In this document: piece by piece, positions 1 to 5,086 of the stretch
How the letters are laid out: each line of letters opens with the position of its first letter
Position numbering within the stretch: position 1 is the stretch's first letter
Source of the DNA: Lysobacteraceae bacterium
Lineage (GTDB): Bacteria > Pseudomonadota > Gammaproteobacteria > Xanthomonadales > Rhodanobacteraceae
Direction of reading: 5' to 3'
Length of the DNA: 6,697 nucleotides
NCBI GenBank assembly: GCA_018971925.1
Contig: JAGWZT010000112.1
Span: 1 to 6,697, forward strand
Position numbers and translations under genes: made by a program
Notes under the pieces: model-generated
What the model was told of the DNA's origin: nothing
What the model saw: the letters and a program-made list of their open reading frames with translations, nothing else
The model's database searches: none

Positions 1-1
1 T

Positions 2-538
2 ACCCCAGTCAAGGCCGCCGCGTACAAGCAGTTTCTGATCCACTACTCGGAAGAACAGAAGGCGTTGGGACGTTTCGTGCGCATCCCGAACGTGCGCCTT
101 GACGGCCTCATGCAGTGGCTTGATTACAACGGCGTGGTGCCGAGCGACGTGCGCCTGCAAGCGTGGCTCGCATTCGGATTCCTGCTGGTGTGCCTGCTCA
201 ACACGGTCGGATTGATGCTGGCGAAGTTCCTGCGTCGCTCCGGTGAACTGAGCGTGCGGCGCGCGCTGGGTGCATCCAGGCGCGCACTGTTCGCGCAACT
301 GCTGACCGAATCCGGCGTGGTTGGGCTGGCCGGCGGCCTCGGCGGGCTGCTGCTCGCGTTGCTTGGCCTGTGGATGGTGCAGCACCGCTCCACCGACTAC
401 GCGTCGTTAGCGCACCTCGATCCGGCCATGTTGCTGGTGACGTTCGTGCTCGCGATCGGCGCCAGTCTTTTGGCCGGCATGCTGCCCGCGTGGCGCGCCT
501 GCAACGTCACGCCCGCGTTGCAGCTCAAGAGTAACTGA
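2..538 (+). CDS. ABC transporter permease, MacB/FtsX type, subfamily A copy 1 (A1), 5'-truncated by window edge
   Basis: This is the C-terminal 178 residues of an inner-membrane ABC permease. The frame is open from base 2, so the true start lies before the window. By alignment to the complete paralogue at 1772-3073, the fragment begins near that protein's residue 257, so about 256 codons are missing. It shows the end of the MacB-like periplasmic domain, then the FtsX domain: a first helix (AFGFLLVCLLNTVGLMLAKF), the cytoplasmic coupling motif RRSGELSVRRALGASRRALF, a glycine-rich second helix, a third helix (MLLVTFVLAIGASLLAGMLP) and a basic tail ending in PALQLKSN. Hand alignment with A2 gives about 133 of 177 identical residues (75%). 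MacB/FtsX-type permeases work with a separate ATPase, often moving substrates from the periplasmic side rather than across the membrane. The ATPase and substrate are unknown here. The next gene starts one base after the stop, so the pair is probably translationally coupled. Confidence 0.93.
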   Translation, partial: TPVKAAAYKQFLIHYSEEQKALGRFVRIPNVRLDGLMQWLDYNGVVPSDVRLQAWLAFGFLLVCLLNTVGLMLAKFLRRSGELSVRRALGASRRALFAQLLTESGVVGLAGGLGGLLLALLGLWMVQHRSTDYASLAHLDPAMLLVTFVLAIGASLLAGMLPAWRACNVTPALQLKSN

Positions 539-539
539 C

Positions 540-1772
540 ATGGACATCTTGCCCATTCTCGCCACGTTGCGCCGGCACAAGGTCATCCTGTGGCTGCTGA
601 TGCTGGAGATCGCGTTGAGCTGCGCGATCGTCTGCAACGGCGTGTTCCTGATCGTGCAACGTGTGCAGCACATGGGCATGCCCAGCGGCGTTGCCGAACA
701 CGAGCTGGTGCAGATCCAACAGGCGCCGATCGCTGTGCCTTCCGATCGTTACGCACGGGCACAGGAAGATCTCGCCACGTTGCGGCAGGTTCCCGGCGTG
801 CAGGCGGTCGGCATGACCAACCAGGTTCCGTTCGGCGGGTTTTCATCGAACGGCAACGTGATGCTCTCGCCCACGCAGCCGCACCGCACGTTGAGCGCGG
901 CGGAATATTTTGGCGAGAACCTGATTCAGACGTTTGGACTGCGCCTGTTGTCGGGGCGCACCTTCGAACCCGATGACTATGTCAATGCCGACACAGTCAT
1001 CAAATCGCTCGCCGACGGCAGCGGCAAGGACTTCCCGATGCCGACCATCATCAGCAGCGCATTGGCTGAGCGGTTGTGGCCGGGCCAGAGCCCGCTCGGC
1101 AAGATGTTCTGGCTTGCGCCCAAGGCCAACTTTCGCGTGGTGGGCGTCGTCGCAACGCTGGCACGCGCGAACGCTTACAAGACGACTACCGCACAATATT
1201 CGTTGATCGCACCGTTGCGGATGGGCGCGGACAAGGACCAGAACTACCTGATCCGCACACAACCACGTGATCGGCAGCGCGTGATGGTCGCGGCCGTTGC
1301 GGCGCTGAAACGCGCCGATCCGACGCGCGTGATCACGCACGCGCGCACGTACGACGAGATCCGCAACGATTATTTCAAGGACGACCACGCGATGGCGGGC
1401 ATGCTGGTCAGCGTGATCCTGGCGGTGCTGCTGGTGACGGGGCTCGGCATCGTGGGCCTCGCCAGCTTCTGGGTCGCTCAACGGCGCAAGCAGATCGGCA
1501 TCCGCCGCGCACTGGGCGCCACCCGCGCCGACATTCTGCGTTACTTCCAGACCGAAAATTTCCTGATCGTCACCCTCGGCATCATGGCCGGGATGGCGCT
1601 GGCCTACGGCCTGAGCCTGTGGCTGATGCTGCACTACGAACTGCCGCGCCTGCCGTTGTTCTACCTGCCGGCCGGCGCGCTCGCGCTGTGGGCGATCGGA
1701 CAGATGGCGGTGCTCGGTCCCGCACTGCGCGCCGCGGCCGTGCCGCCGGTTGTCGCGACGCGGAGCGTGTGA
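540..1772 (+). CDS. ABC transporter permease, MacB/FtsX type, subfamily B copy 1 (B1), complete
   Basis: A complete 410-residue inner-membrane permease. The ATG at 540 is supported by the MDILPIL N-terminus shared with its paralogue B2 and by an AAGAG at 527-531, 8 nt upstream. Layout: a short cytoplasmic leader with basic RRHK; TM1 about residues 15-40; a periplasmic MacB-like core about 41-283, with a FRVVGVV strand near 198-204 as is usual in this fold; then the FtsX domain with helices at about 286-311, 339-366 and 373-397. The cytoplasmic loop after TM2 carries QRRKQIGIRRALGATRADIL, the segment that contacts the ATPase in this class. TM1 carries two cysteines four residues apart (C28, C32), also present in B2. 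It follows A1 by one base and overlaps A2 by one base. A and B subunits probably form a heterodimeric permease, which is inference. Substrate not determinable. Confidence 0.94.
   Translation: MDILPILATLRRHKVILWLLMLEIALSCAIVCNGVFLIVQRVQHMGMPSGVAEHELVQIQQAPIAVPSDRYARAQEDLATLRQVPGVQAVGMTNQVPFGGFSSNGNVMLSPTQPHRTLSAAEYFGENLIQTFGLRLLSGRTFEPDDYVNADTVIKSLADGSGKDFPMPTIISSALAERLWPGQSPLGKMFWLAPKANFRVVGVVATLARANAYKTTTAQYSLIAPLRMGADKDQNYLIRTQPRDRQRVMVAAVAALKRADPTRVITHARTYDEIRNDYFKDDHAMAGMLVSVILAVLLVTGLGIVGLASFWVAQRRKQIGIRRALGATRADILRYFQTENFLIVTLGIMAGMALAYGLSLWLMLHYELPRLPLFYLPAGALALWAIGQMAVLGPALRAAAVPPVVATRSV
1762..1765 (+). promoter_or_regulatory. Ribosome binding site fixing the A2 start
   Basis: GGAG lies 6 nt before the ATG at 1772, inside the last codons of B1. 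It supports that start over an in-frame TTG at 1619. The stop of B1 and the start of A2 share one base (TGATG at 1770-1774), a typical termination-reinitiation junction. Confidence 0.7.
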
Positions 1773-3073
1773 TGTTGGCTTACTACCTCGGCCTTGCTCT
1801 GCGCAGCCTCAAGCGCAACCCCGTGCTGACGGGACTGATGGTGCTGGCGATCGCGCTGGGCATCGGCGCATCGATGACCACGCTGACGGTGCTGTACGTG
1901 CTGTCGGGCGATCCGCTGCCGGGTCGCAGCGCCGACATCTATTACCCGCAGATCGATCCGCGCGACATGAACGGCTATCAGCCCGGCGGCGAACCGGCCG
2001 ACCAGGTCACCTGGATCGACGGCATGAACCTGTTGCGTGCGCATCGCGCGGACCGACAGGCCTTGATGACCGGCGGCTCGGTGCCGATCCAGCCGACGCA
2101 GGCGAACCTCGATGCGTTCTACGCGGATGCGCGCTACACCACCGCGGACTTCTTTCCGATGTTCGAGGTGCCGTTCGAATACGGCACGGCATGGACGGCC
2201 GCCGACGATGAACATCGCGCGCGCGTGGCGGTGATCTCGCGCAAGTTGAACGACAAGCTGTTCGGCGGCCAGGACAGTGTCGGCAGAACAATCAACATCA
2301 ATGATGCCGATTTGCGGATCATCGGCGTGCTCGATGCATGGCGCCCCGACCCGCACTTTTACGACTTGTATCAGGGAACCTACGGCGAGCAGGAAGACGT
2401 ATTCGTGCCGCTGTCCACGTCACGCGACCTGAAACTGGCGCACAACGGCTCGACGGATTGCTGGGGCAACGGTGCGCCCAGCCAGGACAAGCTGGAGCAG
2501 GCGCCGTGTACCTGGTTGCAATTCTGGGTGCAACTCGATACGCCTGCGCAGGCCACTGCATATAAAGCATTCCTCGTCCATTATTCGCAGGAACAGAAGA
2601 CACTGGGCCGTTTCCAGCGTCCGCCCAACGTGCGCCTGCGCGACGTAATGCAATGGCTGGACTTCCGGAAGGCCGTGCCGGACGACGTGCGCCTGCAGAC
2701 GTGGCTGGCGTTCGGGTTCCTGCTGGTGTGCCTGGTCAACACGGTTGGCCTGATGCTCGCGAAATTCCTGCGGCGTTCGGGCGAGATCGGCGTGCGCCGT
2801 GCGCTGGGCGCCGCGCGTCGTGCTGTGTTCGAACAACTGCTTGTCGAAGCGGGGCTGGTCGGCGTGGCCGGTGGCGTCGGCGGCCTGCTGCTGGCGCAGT
2901 TGGGCTTGTGGCTGGTGCGCAGGCAGCCGGCGGATTACGCCAAGCTCGCGTACCTCGACCCGGTGATGTTGCTGGTCACGTTCGCGCTCGCCATCGGCGC
3001 GACCTTGGTGGCCGGCCTGCTGCCCGCGTGGCGCGCCTGCCGCGTCACACCCGCCTTGCAGTTGAAGAGCTAG
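1772..3073 (+). CDS. ABC transporter permease, MacB/FtsX type, subfamily A copy 2 (A2), complete
   Basis: A complete 433-residue permease. The ATG at 1772 is chosen for its GGAG site and because translation from it gives a normal basic leader (LRSLKRNP) followed by TM1 at about residues 19-44. The MacB-like periplasmic core spans roughly 45-305, slightly longer than in the B proteins, and contains two cysteines (C230, C246) that could form a disulfide. The FtsX domain follows: TM2 about 311-332; coupling loop RRSGEIGVRRALGAARRAVF at 334-353; glycine-rich TM3 about 356-382; TM4 about 398-419; and a tail ending PALQLKS. About 75% identical to A1 over the visible region and only generally similar to the B proteins. 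The protein sits in the inner membrane and would need an ATPase encoded elsewhere. Best guess is a heteromeric exporter or an extractor acting from the periplasmic face; cargo unknown. Confidence 0.94.
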   Translation: MLAYYLGLALRSLKRNPVLTGLMVLAIALGIGASMTTLTVLYVLSGDPLPGRSADIYYPQIDPRDMNGYQPGGEPADQVTWIDGMNLLRAHRADRQALMTGGSVPIQPTQANLDAFYADARYTTADFFPMFEVPFEYGTAWTAADDEHRARVAVISRKLNDKLFGGQDSVGRTININDADLRIIGVLDAWRPDPHFYDLYQGTYGEQEDVFVPLSTSRDLKLAHNGSTDCWGNGAPSQDKLEQAPCTWLQFWVQLDTPAQATAYKAFLVHYSQEQKTLGRFQRPPNVRLRDVMQWLDFRKAVPDDVRLQTWLAFGFLLVCLVNTVGLMLAKFLRRSGEIGVRRALGAARRAVFEQLLVEAGLVGVAGGVGGLLLAQLGLWLVRRQPADYAKLAYLDPVMLLVTFALAIGATLVAGLLPAWRACRVTPALQLKS

Positions 3074-3082
3074 GCCCTGAAC

Positions 3083-4312
3083 ATGGACATCCTGCCGATC
3101 CTCTCCACGTTGCGCCGCCACAAGATCACCGCGTTCCTGATCGTGCTGGAGATAGCGCTGACCTGCGCCATCGTCTGCAATGCGGTGTTCCTGGTCAACC
3201 AGCGCCTGCATCGGATGGACATGCCGAGCGGCGTGGCGATGCACGAACTGGTGCAGGTGCAGGTCTCGACGATCGGCGCGCAGCCGGACGCCGCGGCGCG
3301 CACGCAGGAAGACCTGGCGGCGCTGCGCATGATTCCCGGTGTGCGTGCGGTGGCGTTGGCGAACCAGCTGCCATTCACCAACTCATCGACGAATACTTCC
3401 ATCCTGCTGAAGCCCACGCAGACGCAGCCGACGCTCAATGCAACGCTCTACACCGGCGAGAACGTGAGCCGGGTGCTGGGCACGAGGCTGCTCGCCGGCC
3501 GCTGGTTCCAGCCCGACGAGTACCTGGATTTCGCCACCGCGACCAGCAACCAGCAGGCGATCCCGGATGCATCACGCATCGTGATCATCACCCGGGCCAT
3601 GGCGCAGCGGCTGTGGCCCGGCGAAAACCCGCTCGGCAAGACGTTCTGGTTGGGAAACCGTTTCAATGTGCGGGTGGTCGGTGTGGTCGCGAGCCTGATC
3701 CGGCCGTCGTTGTACTGGGGCGACAATAGCGCGCAATGGAGCATGATCCTGCCGTTGCGCATGACGGTGGGCCAGGGTGCCTCCTATGCGCTGCGCACGG
3801 CGCCGCAGGACCGCCAACGCGTGATCAAGGCAGCGGTGGCCGCGCTCAAGAAGCTCGATCCCAAGCGCGTGGTCACCGAGCAGCGCACGCTGGACGACGC
3901 GCGCGCCGAATTCTTCCAGGGCGACCGCGCGATGACCGGCCTGCTGCTCGGCGTCATCATCGCGCTACTGCTGGTCACGGGGCTCGGCATCGTCGGCCTC
4001 GCGAGTTTCTGGGTCGCGCAACGTCGTCGCACCATCGGCGTGCGCCGCGCGCTGGGCGCCACGCGCGCGGACATCCTGCATTACTTCCAGACCGAAAACT
4101 TCCTGTTGGCGACGATCGGCATCGTGCTGGGCATGGTGCTGGCGTACGGCATCAACCTGCTGCTGATGCTGCACTACGAACTGCCGCGGATGCCGTGGAT
4201 GTATTTCCCGATCGGCGCGATCGCGCTGTGGCTGATCGGGCAACTGGCGGTACTCGGCCCGGCCTTGCGCGCGTCGCACGTGCCGCCGGTGGTGGCGACA
4301 CGCACGGTGTGA
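3083..4312 (+). CDS. ABC transporter permease, MacB/FtsX type, subfamily B copy 2 (B2), complete
   Basis: A complete 409-residue permease starting MDILPILSTLRRHK, almost the same leader as B1, which supports the ATG at 3083. The ribosome binding site is weak: AGG at 3072-3074, or AAGAG at 3065-3069 further away. Layout: TM1 about residues 15-39, with the C28/C32 pair shared with B1; periplasmic core about 40-282; FtsX domain with TM2 about 285-310, the loop QRRRTIGVRRALGATRADIL at about 313-332, TM3 about 338-363 and TM4 about 373-396. Hand alignment to B1 gives about 98 of 130 identities over the FtsX region (75%) and about 57% over the first 150 residues; the periplasmic domain has therefore diverged fastest. 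It lies 9 nt after A2 and is the last gene of the operon, followed by the hairpin-bearing convergent region. Substrate unknown. Confidence 0.94.
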   Translation: MDILPILSTLRRHKITAFLIVLEIALTCAIVCNAVFLVNQRLHRMDMPSGVAMHELVQVQVSTIGAQPDAAARTQEDLAALRMIPGVRAVALANQLPFTNSSTNTSILLKPTQTQPTLNATLYTGENVSRVLGTRLLAGRWFQPDEYLDFATATSNQQAIPDASRIVIITRAMAQRLWPGENPLGKTFWLGNRFNVRVVGVVASLIRPSLYWGDNSAQWSMILPLRMTVGQGASYALRTAPQDRQRVIKAAVAALKKLDPKRVVTEQRTLDDARAEFFQGDRAMTGLLLGVIIALLLVTGLGIVGLASFWVAQRRRTIGVRRALGATRADILHYFQTENFLLATIGIVLGMVLAYGINLLLMLHYELPRMPWMYFPIGAIALWLIGQLAVLGPALRASHVPPVVATRTV

Positions 4313-4360
4313 TCACGCGCACCTATGGCATTGAAGCTGTGCCGGAACCCCGCAATCGCG

Positions 4361-4418
4361 CACCCTCACCCGGCGCTACGCGCTCGGCTTACGGCCGCCT
4401 CTCCCGAAGGGAGAGGGG
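4361..4418. repeat. Dispersed-repeat-like intergenic element ending in a hairpin
   Basis: The segment begins with CACCCTCACCC and ends with the palindrome CCTCTCCCGAAGGGAGAGG followed by GG. Elements of this CCCTCACCC...CTCTCCC...GGGAGAGGGG form are recalled as very common between genes in Xanthomonadales genomes. Only one copy is visible here, so calling it a dispersed repeat rests on family knowledge and not on the window. It lies 48 bp after the B2 stop and has no coding potential of its own. Confidence 0.5.
4398..4416 (+). terminator. Hairpin after the permease operon, possible terminator
   Basis: A perfect 8-bp stem, CCTCTCCC (4398-4405) with GGGAGAGG (4409-4416), closed by a GAA loop. 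It sits 86 bp after the B2 stop, between convergent genes. The bases after it on the + strand are GGAAAAGTTT, so there is no proper U tract. It may be only a repeat-borne stem that slows polymerase or protects the 3' end of the mRNA. Confidence 0.4.
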
Positions 4419-4426
4419 AAAAGTTT

Positions 4427-4449
4427 GCGGGGCGCTGCTGGCGCCCCGC
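4427..4449 (-). terminator. Rho-independent-like terminator of the DUF4168 gene, possibly bidirectional
   Basis: A perfect 9-bp GC-rich stem, GCGGGGCGC (4427-4435) with GCGCCCCGC (4441-4449), and a 5-nt loop TGCTG. On the - strand it begins 5 nt after the stop codon at 4455-4457 and is followed by AAACTTTTCCCC, an interrupted U-rich run. On the + strand it is followed by TTCCTT, so it could also catch transcripts leaving the permease operon. Confidence 0.55.
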
Positions 4450-4454
4450 TTCCT

Positions 4455-4901
4455 TCATGATGTCGGCGGTTGCGGCGCCTGGGGCTGTGGTTGCGGCGGC
4501 ATCAACTTCTGCACCTTGGCCCTGACGCTGCTGTCGGTCTGCACCAGGTTGGCGATCTGCACGTAGCGCTGGGGCGACAGCTGGTGGCTCTCGACAGCGG
4601 CTTCCATTTTCTTTTCGCCCGACCGTTGCAATTTGGTGCGGGCATCCGCGGTCTGCGCGGCAGCGAGTTGCGGTTGCAGCGACTGCCGGATGTTTTGCAC
4701 GTCCACTGCGGCACCCGCGAAGTTCTTCAGTTCGGTGTCGTTCGGGGCGGGCCCGGTTTCGGTTTGCGGTGCAGCGGCGTTGCCCTGGGGAGGTGCCTGC
4801 TGCGGGGCGGGTTGGGTTTGCGCGAGCGCTGCGGGCGCCAGCATGGCGATCCCCAGCGACATGGCTACGGCGACGCCTGTACGGTTGGTTCGTCCAATCA
4901 T
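4455..4901 (-). CDS. Secreted/periplasmic DUF4168 domain protein
   Basis: A 148-residue exported protein of unknown function. The ATG at 4901-4899 is preceded by GAGGA at 7 nt and opens a textbook signal peptide: basic MIGRTNR, hydrophobic core at about residues 9-26, and an ALA|Q cleavage site after residue 27. The mature N-terminus (28-55) is a Pro/Gln/Ala-rich linker. Residues about 56-133 look like the DUF4168 domain: an early ELKNFAGAAVDVQNIR helix, a charged central helix, then LSPQRYVQIANLVQTDSSVR, where the 'S-x-x-(E/R)-Y-x-x-I-A' pattern and the closing helix are characteristic. The tail (135-148) is again Pro/Gln-rich. There are no cysteines and no catalytic motif. It is probably periplasmic and all-helical; its role in the cell is not known. 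It is convergent with the permease operon and follows putA by 185 bp, so it probably has its own promoter. A longer reading frame to 5090 is rejected. Confidence 0.87.
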   Translation of the reverse strand: MIGRTNRTGVAVAMSLGIAMLAPAALAQTQPAPQQAPPQGNAAAPQTETGPAPNDTELKNFAGAAVDVQNIRQSLQPQLAAAQTADARTKLQRSGEKKMEAAVESHQLSPQRYVQIANLVQTDSSVRAKVQKLMPPQPQPQAPQPPTS

Positions 4902-4908
4902 TGCGTTG

Positions 4909-4913
4909 TCCTC
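4909..4913 (-). promoter_or_regulatory. Ribosome binding site of the DUF4168 gene
   Basis: On the - strand the sequence reads GAGGA, 7 nt before the ATG at 4901. It is a near-consensus Shine-Dalgarno site and decides the start in favour of the version with a signal peptide. Confidence 0.8.
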
Positions 4914-4927
4914 ATCGGCGAAATGCA

Positions 4928-4945
4928 CGGCGCTGGAAAGCGCCG
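4928..4945 (-). other. Small perfect hairpin in the DUF4168 5' leader
   Basis: CGGCGCT (4928-4934) pairs with AGCGCCG (4939-4945) around a 4-nt loop. It sits 26 nt before the DUF4168 start and 14 nt before its ribosome binding site. It has no U tract on the - strand (TGCATTTCG follows), so it is a poor terminator for putA. It could stabilise the mRNA leader or be chance in GC-rich DNA. Confidence 0.35.
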
Positions 4946-4950
4946 CACTC

Positions 4951-4980
4951 ACCGTAACGAGGCACGCGAAGCGCGCGCAA
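4951..4980 (-). promoter_or_regulatory. Weak candidate promoter for the DUF4168 gene
   Basis: On the - strand TTGCGC (4980-4975) and TACGGT (4956-4951) are separated by 18 nt. Each keeps only three consensus positions (TTG of the -35; T, A and final T of the -10). A start would fall near 4944, placing the 4928-4945 hairpin at the very 5' end of the transcript. The remaining intergenic sequence up to 5086 shows no better candidate. Confidence 0.2.
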
Positions 4981-5086
4981 CCCTGTGCGGGTCGCTGATT
5001 CAGGCGCAGGTCGGTTTGCGCTTGAAATCCGAACGGGTCATGAATGAATGGCGGCGTGACTTCACACTTCTGCGTTGCGGCGAACG

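Larger units (their letters stand above)
2..4312. repeat. Tandem duplication of a two-gene permease module (A1-B1 / A2-B2)
   Basis: The A-B unit occurs twice with a period of about 2.54 kb: A stops at 538 and 3073, B starts at 540 and 3083. Equivalent FtsX-domain regions are about 75% identical at protein level for both the A pair and the B pair, as expected if the two genes were copied together. DNA conservation is patchy but real; for example a 27-bp perfect match at 1622-1648 and 4162-4188 (offset 2540), encoding LMLHYELPR. The left end of copy 1 is outside the window. Confidence 0.85.

Noticed and set aside
65..538. Treating A1 as a complete 157-residue gene starting at the TTG at 65
   Set aside because: The frame is open to the left edge, and residues before the TTG (TPVKAAAYKQF...) align with the interior of A2. 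It is a truncated view of a longer gene.
843..1634. 263-codon open frame on the - strand opposite B1
   Set aside because: Low-complexity His/Gln/Arg/Asp-rich translation typical of the antisense of GC-rich genes, lying entirely opposite a well-supported permease gene.
1619..1771. In-frame TTG extension giving A2 an extra 51 N-terminal residues
   Set aside because: It would overlap B1 by 154 bases, encodes an Ala/Arg-rich stretch typical of an out-of-frame reading, and puts a soluble leader before TM1. The ATG at 1772 has a GGAG site and the usual leader.
2420..3244. 274-codon open frame on the - strand opposite A2/B2
   Set aside because: Same His/Gln/Arg-rich shadow composition; it crosses the A2-B2 junction on the opposite strand and has no recognisable domain.
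2653..3729. 358-codon + strand open frame overlapping A2 and B2
   Set aside because: Ala/Gly/Arg-rich off-frame reading of two conserved genes; no motif and no membrane segments.
4313..4335. Remnant of a third A gene after B2, by analogy with the TGATG junction after B1
   Set aside because: Only GTGTGAT is shared; the start would be ATC, and the following codons bear no resemblance to the A2 N-terminus.
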